From Myxococcus flavus (GTDB lineage Bacteria > Myxococcota > Myxococcia > Myxococcales > Myxococcaceae), in assembly GCF_050038885.1 (NCBI RefSeq), contig NZ_CP143624.1, forward strand, positions 7,998,001 through 8,062,000: a stretch of DNA of 64,000 nucleotides, in the 5' to 3' direction. This document shows positions 43,017 through 51,428 of this stretch, in pieces. How positions within the stretch are numbered: position 1 is the first letter of the stretch; each line of letters starts with the position of its first letter. The translations under genes were made by a program, and so were the position numbers. A model generated the notes under the pieces. The model was not told the DNA's origin, made no database searches, and saw only the letters and a list, made by a program, of their open reading frames with translations.

Positions 43017-44518
43017 GGTGCTTGCTCCGCTTCGTCCTCGAGGAGGGCGTCGTAGGCGTTGAGGGAATGCTGGGGGACGCGCTGCTCGCGCACGCGCGGG
43101 TCATCCGGCAGCACGAGGGGCAGCGGCGGGGGCGCGCCCTTCTGGCGGCTTCTCTGGTCGAGGACATGGGCCACGGCGACGGGCCCGAGTGCGCCACGCG
43201 CAAGCGTCTCGGCAATGGCGGCGTCCGTTTCGGCGGGGCCGTACCTGTCGGCCAGCGCCAGCAGCTTCACGGTGTGGTTGCCGAGGTTGTCACCGCGGTC
43301 GGCGAGCGCCTGGAGAAGCAGGTCGGCGCGCGGGCAGCGGGCGCGCAGCAAGTCCCTGCCGCGCAATTCGTGGGCGTGGGCCTTCTTCTTCGCCAGCGCC
43401 GCCAGGTGCTGCGCGTCCTCGACGAGGGCGCCCTTGTCCCAGCTGCGCACGTGAGAAGCGACCTCCTCGGCGCCGTCGAGCAGACGCACCGTGGTGGAGG
43501 AGGCCACCAGCGTGAGGGGACGGCGTACCAGGCCGTCGGGAATGGAGTAGTCATTGCCGTCGAAGCGCACGTAGGGCGTCTTGCCGGAGGAGACGGGGCG
43601 CACGACGTCGGTAGGTAGCGGGTGCGCGGGCAGCGGCAACAGACGCGGGCGCTCCTCTTCCAGGGCCTGCGCCACCGTGCGGCCCGAGGCGTCGCCGGGC
43701 ACCCGGCGCTGGTGGGCCACCTCGTCCACCCAGCGCTGAAGCTGGCGGTTGAGGTCGTCCAGCCCGTGGAAGGTGCGTGCGGCGAAGAAGGAGTCGCGCA
43801 GGTAGCGGATGGTGCGCTCCACCTTGCCCTTCTCGTTGCCGCGGTAGGGGGCGCAGGGCTTGGGCGCGAAGTGGTAGTGGCCTGCGGCCTCCAGCACGCG
43901 TGGGTGGAAGCGGATGGCGTCTCCAGCCCGCTCGAGCACGACGGACTTCAGGTTGTCGTAGAGGAGGCTGCGGGGGACGCCCCCGAGCGCTTCAAAGGCC
44001 TGGACGTGGCCCTGGAGAAAGCACTCCATGGTTTGGCCCAGGAAGAAGCGTGCGTACATGGCGCGCGAGTGGCCCAGCACCAGGACGAAACAGGAGAGCG
44101 TCCGGGTGGCCCTCCCCACCTGCACCTTGCCGAAGCTGCCCCAGTCCACCTGGGCCTCTTCGCCCGGCAGGGTGCAACGGCGCAGGAAGGCCTCGGCCTG
44201 GGGCCCCGGGCGCACCCGCCGCACGTAGCGCTTCACCTGCTCGTAGCCGCCCGGGTAGCCACGGGCCTTCACCATGTGGAACAGGCGCGTGGCCCTCAGG
44301 CGCGGGTGGGCCTTGAGCGTGGCATCGATGAAGTCCGTGTACGGGCCCAGCACGGTGGGCTTCGCCGCGCTTCTGTCGGCAAGGGCCACCTGCGCGTCCT
44401 CGAGGGCTGCCTCCACGGTGTCGTGGTGCAGGCCCAACTCCGCGGCGATGGTGCCCACCGGCCAGTGCTCCGCGTAGTGCAGCCGGCGGATGCGGGCGCG
44501 TACCTCCGGGGCAATCAT
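43013..44518 (-). CDS. istA: IS21-family transposase IstA of element C
   Basis: The 501-residue transposase has an N-terminal helix-turn-helix region (VGTIAAELGLHHDTVEAAL), a DDE integrase core (QVDWGSFGKVQ, SLLYDNLKSVV and the Glu in NEKGKVERTIRYLRDS) and a C-terminal Mu/IstA beta domain. It cuts and joins the element ends, together with IstB. It starts 12 bases after the Cys-rich gene and overlaps istB by four bases. Confidence 0.95.
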   Translation of the reverse strand: MIAPEVRARIRRLHYAEHWPVGTIAAELGLHHDTVEAALEDAQVALADRSAAKPTVLGPYTDFIDATLKAHPRLRATRLFHMVKARGYPGGYEQVKRYVRRVRPGPQAEAFLRRCTLPGEEAQVDWGSFGKVQVGRATRTLSCFVLVLGHSRAMYARFFLGQTMECFLQGHVQAFEALGGVPRSLLYDNLKSVVLERAGDAIRFHPRVLEAAGHYHFAPKPCAPYRGNEKGKVERTIRYLRDSFFAARTFHGLDDLNRQLQRWVDEVAHQRRVPGDASGRTVAQALEEERPRLLPLPAHPLPTDVVRPVSSGKTPYVRFDGNDYSIPDGLVRRPLTLVASSTTVRLLDGAEEVASHVRSWDKGALVEDAQHLAALAKKKAHAHELRGRDLLRARCPRADLLLQALADRGDNLGNHTVKLLALADRYGPAETDAAIAETLARGALGPVAVAHVLDQRSRQKGAPPPLPLVLPDDPRVREQRVPQHSLNAYDALLEDEAEQAP

Positions 44519-44530
44519 CCTCGCACCTCC

Positions 44531-44980
44531 TCAGAGAGGGCAGCGCCGCCAGCGCGGGCCCACCCGTGTGCGCGCCAGGGTGGTGTGACGCAGGAAGGGG
44601 CTGGGGCGCCCGCAGGACGTGCAGGCGGGAGAAGACGGCAGTGCATGGGGAGGTGGCCTCGCTGCGCTCGGCTCCGAAGACACCTTCGTGGTGGCTTGGA
44701 CCGGCGCGAGTGGCACCGTCGCCGCCTGGGCCACCCCTGGGGGAGCCTGATGCGTCACTTTCCTCCGCCGCTCCCGGTAGGCGGCCTGGCGCGCGGCGTG
44801 GGCATGCCGCCCGTCCCGCGTGAGCTGATAGCGCTGCCCGGCCCCACGCACCGACTCCGCGCGCGCCCTCCTGCCGCAGGCCCGCGCGCAGTAGCGCTGG
44901 CCCCGGTCGCACCTAGTGCACAGCTGAAACAGCCGCCGGCACTCAGGCCGACCGCACACAACCAGACGCAACGACTCCAT
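44531..44980 (-). CDS. Cys-rich putative zinc-binding protein encoded within IS21 element C
   Basis: The 149-residue protein begins MESLRLVVCGRPECRRLF and continues with CTRCDRGQRYCARACGRRAR, giving seven or eight closely spaced cysteines. A basic YRERRRKVTHQ stretch and a Pro/Ala-rich tail ending in a CTSCGRP pair follow. This looks like a small zinc-binding nucleic-acid protein. It is the first gene of the element's operon, with GGAAGG before its ATG, and istA starts 12 bases on. I recall similar proteins next to IS21 istA genes in other proteobacteria, but I know of no assigned function. Confidence 0.7.
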   Translation of the reverse strand: MESLRLVVCGRPECRRLFQLCTRCDRGQRYCARACGRRARAESVRGAGQRYQLTRDGRHAHAARQAAYRERRRKVTHQAPPGVAQAATVPLAPVQATTKVSSEPSAARPPPHALPSSPACTSCGRPSPFLRHTTLARTRVGPRWRRCPL

Positions 44981-45267
44981 GCACACCTTCCCGTGCGCGC
45001 GCCGACTTCTGGCGCCGCGCCCCGGAGTGCGCTACCCCTGCCTCACCGGCTCGCCCCACTCGCACACCAGGGCGCGCCTCCAGGAAGGCCCTCCAGGTGT
45101 CGCTGGTGGGCCTTCTGACTTTCAGGACGCGCGCAGCCCTGAACTCAACCGGCTCGCTTCCCACCCCTCAACTTTTCGGCTGCGCCCTGCGCTGCCCCTG
45201 GCCGCGAAGCTCACGAACTCCTGGTCGTCCATGACCAGAAATCTGCGCTTCCTGGTGACCATCAACA
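44981..45267. other. Left-end non-coding region of IS21 element C
   Basis: About 290 bases between the Cys-rich gene and the element end hold the terminal repeat, an 18-base near-palindrome (CTGGTC...GACCAG near 45220) and probably the operon promoter. I see no gene in it. Confidence 0.55.
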
Positions 45268-45979
45268 GGATGGACTCGCCTGCCAGGCGCAGGCGGTGAG
45301 CGTTGTGGACCAGCCGGTCGAGGATAGCGTCGGCCAGCGTCGCGTCACCGATGACCGCGTGCCAGTCCTTCGGTTCGAGCTGGGAAGTCACCACCGTCGA
45401 GGACTGCTGGTAGCGGTCCTCCAAGACTTCGAGCAGTTCCTTGCGCTCGGCGGCGCCGAGCGGCTCCAGGCCGAAGTCATCGAGGATGAGCACCTGCGCC
45501 TTGGCCAGCCGCTTGAGCGCATGCGGATGCGTACCGTCAGCGCGAGCCTGGGCCAGTTCGTCGAAGAGGCGGGAGGCGCGCCGGTACACGACGCTGTAGC
45601 CGTCGCGGCACGCCTTCTGCCCCAGGGCGCACGCCAGGAAGCTCTTGCCCACGCCGGTGGGCCCGGTCAGCAGCACATTCTGCTTGTCGGCCACCCACTT
45701 CGAGGTGGACAGCTCCAGCACCTGGGGCTTCGTCAGGCCGCGGGCGTGGGCGTAGTCGATGTCCTCCAGGCATGCCTGCTGGCGCAGCTTCGCGTGCTGC
45801 AGGCGCGCAGTGAGCTTCTTGTTCTCCCGGTACATCCACTCCGCGTCCGCCAACAGGCCCACCAGGTCCGTGGCACTCAGCGTCTTATCGGCCGGCCTCT
45901 CCACCCAGCTACGCAGGTAGTTGGCCATGCCGTGCAGCTTCATCGCGTCGAGCTTCTCCAGCGTCTGGTCCACCAGCAT
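45268..45979 (-). pseudogene. istB: istB of IS21 element B, main part, interrupted by element C
   Basis: It encodes IstB from MLVDQTLEKLDAMKLHGMANY through Walker A TGPTGVGKSF, Walker B VLILDDFGLEPLG and RLAGESI, where element C interrupts it. The ATG at 45979 has GAGAGGA upstream. Joined to 42075-42121 it gives a continuous 252-residue protein. The present frame instead runs on into element C sequence and ends with about 40 foreign residues, so function is doubtful. Confidence 0.88.
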
Positions 45980-46115
45980 TTCTTCCTCTCCGTCGGTCTC
46001 GGTGTCCGGCCGGAGCGCGCCCAAGAGGGCGCGCGCAGGCCACCGCCGATGCTGGGAGACTCGAGCCAGCATCGACGGGCCATGTCCGCGCACGGCCTTC
46101 AAGCCGTGCGTGCAG

Positions 46116-47660
46116 TCAGTGGTAGTAGTGGGCGCCGCGCACGTTCTCGTGCTCGGGCAGCGGGCCCTTGTCGGCCGTCTTCTCGTCGGCGTCCTCGAGG
46201 TGGTGCTGGAGGATGGCGACGATGGACTTGTAGCTGACGGCGCGGTGGCGAAGTGCCCGGGCGCACGCCTTCTCCACGCGGGCCTTGCCGTACTTCTTCT
46301 CGTCGGCCAGGCGCAGCACGCCCAGCGCCGAGCGGAAGCCCTGCTGTGGGTGGGGCCGCTTCGTCATGAGCTCCTCCACCAGCTTCGCGCACGAGGGGCC
46401 CACGCCTTCGGCCCAGCGGATGAGGCGCGAGGGCGTCCACTCGGCATGCTGCCGGTGGGAGGCGGGCATGTGCTCGGGCTGCGTGGTGAAGCGCCCCTTC
46501 TCCAGGCTGCGCACGTGACTGGCCACGCGACGTCCGGCGAGGAAGACCTCGACGCACGACTCCGTGTGGCGCATCTCCACCGGCTTGCCGACCAGCGTGT
46601 ACGGCACGCTGTACCAGTGGCCGTCCAGCTCGACGTGGTAGTCGATGTTCACCCGCGCCTTCTTCCAGAAGGCCAGCTGGTAGGACCGCGCCGGTAGGGG
46701 CTTGAGCGTGGCGCGCTCCACCTGCTCGAAGAGCTCGCGGCGACTGATGCCCAGCTTGCGCAGGGGCCGCGCGTTGAGCTTCTCCAAGAGGGGCCGGACG
46801 GCCTCGTGCACCTCAGCCAGCGAGGTGAAGCGTCGGTGGCGCAGGGCCGCCAGAATCCACCGCTCGGCCAGCAGCACCGCCGCCTCCACCTTGGCCTTGT
46901 CCCGAGGCTTTCGCGGGCGCGCGGGCACAATCGCGAAGCCGTAGTGCCGGGCCAGGTCCGCGTACGTGGGATTGAGGTCCGGCTCGTACCGGTGCGCCCG
47001 GGCGACGCCAGCCTTGAGGTTGTCGGGCACCACCAGCTGGCTGACGCCTCCGAAGAACTCGAAGGCCCTCACGTGGCAGCCCACCCACGTGGCCACGTCC
47101 TCGCTGAAGACCGGCTCCACGTAGGTGAGGTTGCTGGCACCCAGCACCGCCACGAAGAGCTTCGCCACGCGCTCCTCCCCGGTGACGGCGTCCCTCACCG
47201 CCACCCCATCGCCGCTGAAGTCCACGAAGCACTTCTCTCCGGCGCGGTGCTCCTGGCGCAGGGTGACGCTGGCAGTGGCCAGCCACCGTCCATACCTCTC
47301 GCAGAAGCGGCTGTACTGGTAGCCGCCCGGGTGCGCCTGCAGGTACTCCTGCCAGAGCAGCTGCTTGGTGACGCCCTTCTTCTTCAGCTCCGCGTGCACG
47401 TGCGCCCAGTCCGGTTCCGGCCGCTCCGCCAGCGCCTTCGCGTCCTCGGGGAACAGCAGCGCCGTCAGCGCCTCGTCATCGTCCAGCTCCGGAGGCAGCG
47501 GCCACGTCAGCTTCGCGGCCCGAGCCCGCCCCAGGTAGTCGCACACCGTGCCGTTGCCGATGCCCAGGCTGGTAGCAATCGACCGCGTCGTCAGCTTCGC
47601 CTCGTACCTCAACCGGAACAACTCTCTGAGCTTCCGCATGGACAGCCTCTGTGCCGCCAT
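46116..47660 (-). CDS. istA: IS21-family transposase IstA of element B
   Basis: The 514-residue transposase has an N-terminal helix-turn-helix (TTRSIATSLGIGNGTVCDYLGRA), a DDE core (CFVDFSGDG, LVVPDNLKAGV and the Glu in RDKAKVEAAVLLAERW) and a C-terminal domain including DGHWYSVPYTLVGK. The ATG at 47660 has GGAGG five bases upstream and is preferred over a TTG 12 bases earlier. The gene itself is intact even though its istB partner is broken. Confidence 0.93.
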   Translation of the reverse strand: MAAQRLSMRKLRELFRLRYEAKLTTRSIATSLGIGNGTVCDYLGRARAAKLTWPLPPELDDDEALTALLFPEDAKALAERPEPDWAHVHAELKKKGVTKQLLWQEYLQAHPGGYQYSRFCERYGRWLATASVTLRQEHRAGEKCFVDFSGDGVAVRDAVTGEERVAKLFVAVLGASNLTYVEPVFSEDVATWVGCHVRAFEFFGGVSQLVVPDNLKAGVARAHRYEPDLNPTYADLARHYGFAIVPARPRKPRDKAKVEAAVLLAERWILAALRHRRFTSLAEVHEAVRPLLEKLNARPLRKLGISRRELFEQVERATLKPLPARSYQLAFWKKARVNIDYHVELDGHWYSVPYTLVGKPVEMRHTESCVEVFLAGRRVASHVRSLEKGRFTTQPEHMPASHRQHAEWTPSRLIRWAEGVGPSCAKLVEELMTKRPHPQQGFRSALGVLRLADEKKYGKARVEKACARALRHRAVSYKSIVAILQHHLEDADEKTADKGPLPEHENVRGAHYYH

Positions 47661-47754
47661 CTCCACCTCCAAAAGGGAGGGCGGAGTGGCCCGCTGCTGC
47701 CCAGCGCCGTCAACGCTCCTGTCCGCCTCGCACCCCGCTCACCTCGGGTGCTCG

Positions 47755-47907
47755 GCATCACCGAAACCGGTGCTCGCCTTGCCCGGAATGCCTGCTCGGC
47801 ATCCCCGGAATCGCTGCTCGGCATGCCCGGAACGGCTGCTCACCTTGGTCCGGAATCGCTGCTCGGCTTGGCCCGGAATCGGTGCTCGGCATGCCCCGGA
47901 ACACGCA
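47755..47907. repeat. Multiple ~22-bp terminal repeats at the istA end of IS21 element B
   Basis: Six or so diverged copies of a unit resembling TGCTCGGCATGCCCGGAA follow each other up to the terminal CCGGAACACGCA. Multiple terminal repeats are the recognised IstA-binding sites of IS21 ends. Related units occur at 40026-40090, 41978-42045 and 48440-48551. Confidence 0.8.
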
Positions 47908-48016
47908 CTTCCTCCAGCAGGGCCTCCAGCGTCATCCGAATGGCTCCGCGGAAAAGCGCCCGCAGGTCGGCCTGCACCTCTTCGTGCGCGGGGGACTCAA
48001 ACTCGCTAACGTCCAC
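47908..48016 (-). pseudogene. IS256-type transposase, N-terminal part
   Basis: Thirty-six codons from a GTG at 48016 (VDVSEFESPAHEEVQADL, then LEALLEE) end at the CTTCC target duplication of IS21 element B. They continue in frame at 41969 as EVRELVGAGRW when one duplication copy is removed. Confidence 0.85.
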
Positions 48017-48117
48017 GTCGGGGAACTCCTCGGCTCCTCTGCCAGGAGGAGACCGGCTCGGTTGGTTTCACCGAGGAGCTTCCCTCTTTCCCGCTCGTCC
48101 CTCCTCGCCATCTACAC

Positions 48118-48282
48118 ACTTATAGGGACACGACCCGCCTCTCCCCTCCGTCGGTACACCCACGACTGCAGCGTGCTCAGCCGCAGCCCTCGCCGCTGCG
48201 AGAACGCCTGCTGCGTCAGCCCACTCGCCTCGAAGGCTTCGGCAACCCGGAACCACTCCTGCTTCTCCACCGGCTTCGACAT
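48118..48282 (-). pseudogene. IS66 accessory protein TnpA (copy B), 3'-truncated
   Basis: Fifty-five codons from MSKPVEKQEWFRVAEAFEAS to YRRRGEAG are interrupted by the IS256 terminal repeat. They are nearly identical to copy A at 39758 except for a few substitutions such as QAFSQRRG for QEFSLQRG. Confidence 0.85.
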
Positions 48283-48351
48283 GCCCGCCAGCGTCCACGG
48301 CGGCGACTGCTCACTCAACGTCCCTCACCACGTCGTTGGCCGGACGCTTAC
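48118..48351 (-). mobile_element. IS66-family left end (copy B), truncated by IS256
   Basis: The terminal GTAAGCGTCCGGCCAACGAC, inverted, ends at 48351. Inside it is tnpA up to the IS256 end at 48117. With the right end at 40347 it frames the whole IS256/IS21 nest. Confidence 0.75.
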
Positions 48352-48551
48352 CAACTGCTCACCGCTATGGGGGAGGACCTGCCCTGGCAGGTCCTGGTTC
48401 CGCTGCCTCGGTTTGAATCTCATGGCCAGGGTATCGCCTCGCACCTCGCTCACCGAGGGCGCTCGGATTCACTGAAACTGGTGCTCGGCATGCCCGGAAC
48501 GGCTGTTCACCTTACTCCTGAATCGCTACTCGGCATACACCGGAACACGCA
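48352..48551 (-). mobile_element. IS21-family left-end fragment (copy A)
   Basis: About 200 non-coding bases end with diverged IS21 terminal repeats (TGCTCGGCATGCCCGGAA and TACTCGGCATACACCGGAA) and the tip CCGGAACACGCA at 48551. This is the likely partner of the right end at 40024. It stops 28 bases short of the dpdD stop codon, so an IS21 insertion took place directly behind the operon. Confidence 0.65.
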
Positions 48552-48579
48552 ACCGTGCTCAAGAATAGTACACAGCGGT

Positions 48580-50895
48580 TTAGCCCTGTTTGACAAAGTC
48601 TCGGAGGGCTCGGAGCATGCTGGCGCTGCCTTGTCCGGCCGCGTAGAGCGTAATGGCGTCCGCCGGACGGTTGGCGTCGATGAACCCGGTCGCCGCATGT
48701 TTTGCTGCAGCCGTGGCGATGACGAAGATATCAGCGGTTGCAGCTTGCTGCTTCAGTGATGGCGAACCACCTGCCTTATCGCTGAACAGGGCCACGCGAG
48801 CCGTCGGGGCAAGCGCGTTGATGACTGACGCCACCCGCTTGAGTGTAGGTTCCTTCAATGAATAGAGGGCGATCCGCCGGCCTGAGAGCGCGGCGGATAG
48901 GTCCTCTCCCTCGTCACTCTCCTCTCCCTGCTTTTCGCTGAATGTCCGAGCGATGTCGGGCGGAAGTTCCAACTCCAGCTCCTCCGCCAGAGCCTGGAGC
49001 AGTAGCACTTGATCGCGGGTAGTACGGCGCGCATGCTGGCGTAAGTACCTTGACGTCTCGTGGAAGAACTGTGCCCGCTCCGCCGGAGCCGCGGCTGGAT
49101 GGGTGATGAGCATGTCCAGCGTGTCGAGGGCCCAGTCTCCCAGCGTAGCCGCTCCGATGCGCCGCCAAGTCTCCTGAAGTGCCCAGACAGCTTCCTGGTA
49201 CTCATCCGGGGACAATCCTATCTTGAGCAGAGCCTCGGTGATCTCCGTAAGGATTCGCAGTTGTTCGGTGCGAACTTGGTCATCCAGCGTCACGACACCG
49301 GCGAGTTCTCGGAGGACGGGTTTGAGAGTGCGCTCCGGCTCGTCCGAGGGCAGCAAGAAGTGAAGCAGGTGAGGGAGGCCGTTTCGGAGGGCCTCGTCCC
49401 CCCAAGCCCGCCGAGGGGCAGCGATGGCCTTCGCTGCCATCGCGACACGGGCCGGAGCCGCGAGCCATGCATCGCGGGACCACTCACGAACGCCTCGCTC
49501 GAGCACATCGAGGGCGGCGGGCCATTCTGTCTCACGGAGCAAGCGCTCGAGCCAGTCCACGAGTTCCCCTGGCACCGTGGGGCTAGGCGGAGAACCCACA
49601 GGAGCGGGAGCTTGTCTTTGGTAAGTGCCCGTCGTCAGGTCAAGGAGTCTCTCCCAGAGGGCCCGCATCGGAGCGCGATCGAGCAACTCCTTTCGTAGTG
49701 CTGGGGGCGCGCTTTCCACCTCCGCGATAGCTCGAGCCGCGATATCCAGCGTGTCGATCTCTCGCGCGCAGCGTAGCAGCAGCACCAACCGTGCGAGACT
49801 GCTTGGAAGTCCCAGTGCCTGTCCGAATGCGCGGTCGACATCTCCTTGTTCGTATGCGGTCCGGACATGCTCTAGGCCACTCACGGCATGCGCGGGCGGT
49901 TCCGTGGCAGGCACGAGTGCCCCCAGTGCTTCCATGTAGTGGCGATCGGGGGCTCCGGATGCGAACACGGTAAGGAGTTCGTCGCGCAAAGATGGGCGAG
50001 CTGGGGTTGCAACCGCGGCAACCATCATGAAGCACTTCAAGGCTTCTGGCGCGTCCATCCCCTGCCGCACTCGGAAGAGCACGGACCAGCGAGGCCAGAT
50101 GCTCTCCCTAAACCGTGCCACCGCTCCTTGGGCATCACCAGTGAGTTCGAAGTGCTGGAGATCCCGGGCGTAGAGCGCCCGGATGAGCGCCTGGGTCACG
50201 CGCCGGGGCCGGGTGAGCATCACGAGGGTGTTGAGCCTCGGTTCCTGGAGAATCTCATCCCAGGCGTGTAGGCTCTCCAGCCGGAGGATCTCGAGGAAGA
50301 GATGGTTCTGGGCCGACAAACGGCCCAGACGACGCAACTCGGCGATGTACTCTGCCGCCTGCTCGCCATCCTGGGTCCGCAGAGTGTACTCGAAATCACC
50401 GAGGATCCGTCCCACTGGCCGAGCCGTCGCTGCGGTACGCGCGGGGCGCTCCTCGCGTAGAGCCCGGAAGAGTAACAGCTTCGCTCGTGCCTGCTCTATC
50501 AGGGCTCGGTCATGGACTCGGAGCCGGTAGACTCGTCGCGGTGCTGCCTTCTGTACTGCCACATCAATTGCGTCCTTGTCATCGAACCGGCTCCACGAGA
50601 GCCAGGGGCCGACCAAGGAAGGCCCCAGAAAGGCCACCAACTGCTCCCGGAGGGATCGCGCGCCGCTGTCGGTGCTGGCCAGGACGTACCACTCCACGCT
50701 GCCATTCTCCTGGACTCGAGGCAGGCAGAGGAACTCAGCGCCCGTGCGCAGATCTTCAATCCAGGGAGCGATGCGCTCCAAGGTATCAGGCTTGAGGGTT
50801 CCCTTTTCAATCGCGTCCCACCGCAGCTTGTTGCCCGGGCCAAAGAACCGGCCGGCGAAGTCCGGGGGAGGCCACGCATTTTCGGGCGCGCTCAT
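48580..50895 (-). CDS. dpdD: DpdD-like protein (Dpd 7-deazaguanine DNA system)
   Basis: The 771-residue protein shows no motif I can assign to a known fold. It is largely helical with an Arg/Leu-rich middle and a C-terminal segment (about 660-771) that looks like a small Rossmann-type domain (RIALYSLKEPTLKRVASVINAL, VALFSDKAGGS, DIFVIATAAAKHAATGFI). Length and position after dpdK match DpdD of Dpd clusters. It is the last gene of the operon; its ATG overlaps the dpdK stop as ATGA. The identification is mainly by gene order and size. Confidence 0.7.
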   Translation of the reverse strand: MSAPENAWPPPDFAGRFFGPGNKLRWDAIEKGTLKPDTLERIAPWIEDLRTGAEFLCLPRVQENGSVEWYVLASTDSGARSLREQLVAFLGPSLVGPWLSWSRFDDKDAIDVAVQKAAPRRVYRLRVHDRALIEQARAKLLLFRALREERPARTAATARPVGRILGDFEYTLRTQDGEQAAEYIAELRRLGRLSAQNHLFLEILRLESLHAWDEILQEPRLNTLVMLTRPRRVTQALIRALYARDLQHFELTGDAQGAVARFRESIWPRWSVLFRVRQGMDAPEALKCFMMVAAVATPARPSLRDELLTVFASGAPDRHYMEALGALVPATEPPAHAVSGLEHVRTAYEQGDVDRAFGQALGLPSSLARLVLLLRCAREIDTLDIAARAIAEVESAPPALRKELLDRAPMRALWERLLDLTTGTYQRQAPAPVGSPPSPTVPGELVDWLERLLRETEWPAALDVLERGVREWSRDAWLAAPARVAMAAKAIAAPRRAWGDEALRNGLPHLLHFLLPSDEPERTLKPVLRELAGVVTLDDQVRTEQLRILTEITEALLKIGLSPDEYQEAVWALQETWRRIGAATLGDWALDTLDMLITHPAAAPAERAQFFHETSRYLRQHARRTTRDQVLLLQALAEELELELPPDIARTFSEKQGEESDEGEDLSAALSGRRIALYSLKEPTLKRVASVINALAPTARVALFSDKAGGSPSLKQQAATADIFVIATAAAKHAATGFIDANRPADAITLYAAGQGSASMLRALRDFVKQG

Positions 50896-51428
50896 AGAAG
50901 TCCCCCGTACTCCGCCTGGAAGTCGAGCCGCAGCTTGGCAACCTCGGCTTTGTCCCGCTCCAGCGCCACCAACTCCGTCTGTAACTCCACGCCGTTGAAG
51001 GTGAAGTTCATAGAGCCGGTGAGCCCGAAGTCATCGCCGATCAACCCCTTGGCATGCAAGATGTCGCGTTGATGGACGGTGAGCGCGTCCATCGGAATAC
51101 GTCCCTCCAGAGAATTTCGGAGATTCATGCCGAAGTGAATGTTCTCGCGCTCCGGACGCACCGCCAGCACCACTTGGGTGCCACGCTCAAGCAGCTTGTA
51201 CAAAACCTGATGCAGATGGATACCGGTCGGTGGCAGGTCTGGCGCCAAGCTCCGGAATGTCGCCGCCCTATTGTCGATGACCTCGATGTTCCTGATCCAG
51301 GGAGATACAAGCCACACGCAGCGGCTCGGGAAGAGCAACTCGCGGACAAAGATTCCCTGAAGTAGCTCTCGGATTTCGTGCCGCGAGGCGGAGGAACTGC
51401 GCAGGATGTGTCGCGTGGAAGCCAGCAT
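50892..51428 (-). CDS. dpdK: DpdK-like PLD-superfamily protein
   Basis: The 178-residue protein has one phospholipase-D-type HKD motif, H125-x-K127-x4-D132 (HAKGLIGDD), followed by GSMNFTFNG. A single HKD implies that two subunits would form one active site, as in PLD-family nucleases such as Nuc. In the Dpd system the PLD protein is part of the restriction set and could be the nuclease, which is an inference. Its ATG overlaps the dpdJ stop (TAATG), and its stop overlaps dpdD (ATGA). Confidence 0.8.
   Translation of the reverse strand: MLASTRHILRSSSASRHEIRELLQGIFVRELLFPSRCVWLVSPWIRNIEVIDNRAATFRSLAPDLPPTGIHLHQVLYKLLERGTQVVLAVRPERENIHFGMNLRNSLEGRIPMDALTVHQRDILHAKGLIGDDFGLTGSMNFTFNGVELQTELVALERDKAEVAKLRLDFQAEYGGLL

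Larger units (their letters stand above)
42130..45267 (-). mobile_element. IS21-family element C, complete, nested in istB of element B
   Basis: The 3,138-bp element has ends TGTTGGCGGTCATC (42130) and TGTTGATGGTCACC (inverted, ending 45267), an inner repeat TCTGGTCAT near each end, and an 8-bp target duplication GGATGGAC (42122-42129 and 45268-45275). It encodes three genes on the minus strand: a Cys-rich protein, istA and istB. Its proteins differ clearly from those of element B, so it is a different IS21 subgroup. Confidence 0.92.
41975..47907 (-). mobile_element. IS21-family element B, complete, inserted in the IS256 transposase
   Basis: Terminal inverted repeats are TGCGTATTCCGG at 41975 and TGCGTGTTCCGG (inverted) ending at 47907. 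The flanking target duplication is CTTCC (41970-41974 and 47908-47912). It carries istA and istB in the usual order and multiple internal terminal repeats at the istA end. A second IS21 element (42130-45267) sits in its istB; without it the element is about 2,790 bp. Confidence 0.9.
40851..48117 (-). mobile_element. IS256-family element, split by nested IS21 elements
   Basis: The ends at 40851 (GTGTAGTTGG) and at 48117 (inverted, GTGTAGATGG) form imperfect inverted repeats that match again about 30 bases inward (GAGGGAGGCTCC against GAGGGAAGCTCC). After removing the 5,933-bp IS21 block and one 5-bp duplication, the element is 1,329 bp, normal for IS256. The flanks do not share an 8-bp duplication: one side is intron/IS66 tnpC, the other IS66 tnpA, so a deletion or exchange has occurred. 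Confidence 0.8.

Noticed and set aside
47755..47907. Possible CRISPR array from the ~22-bp repeated units
   Set aside because: The units are contiguous with no spacers, diverge freely and end at an IS21 tip; they are the multiple terminal repeats of that family.
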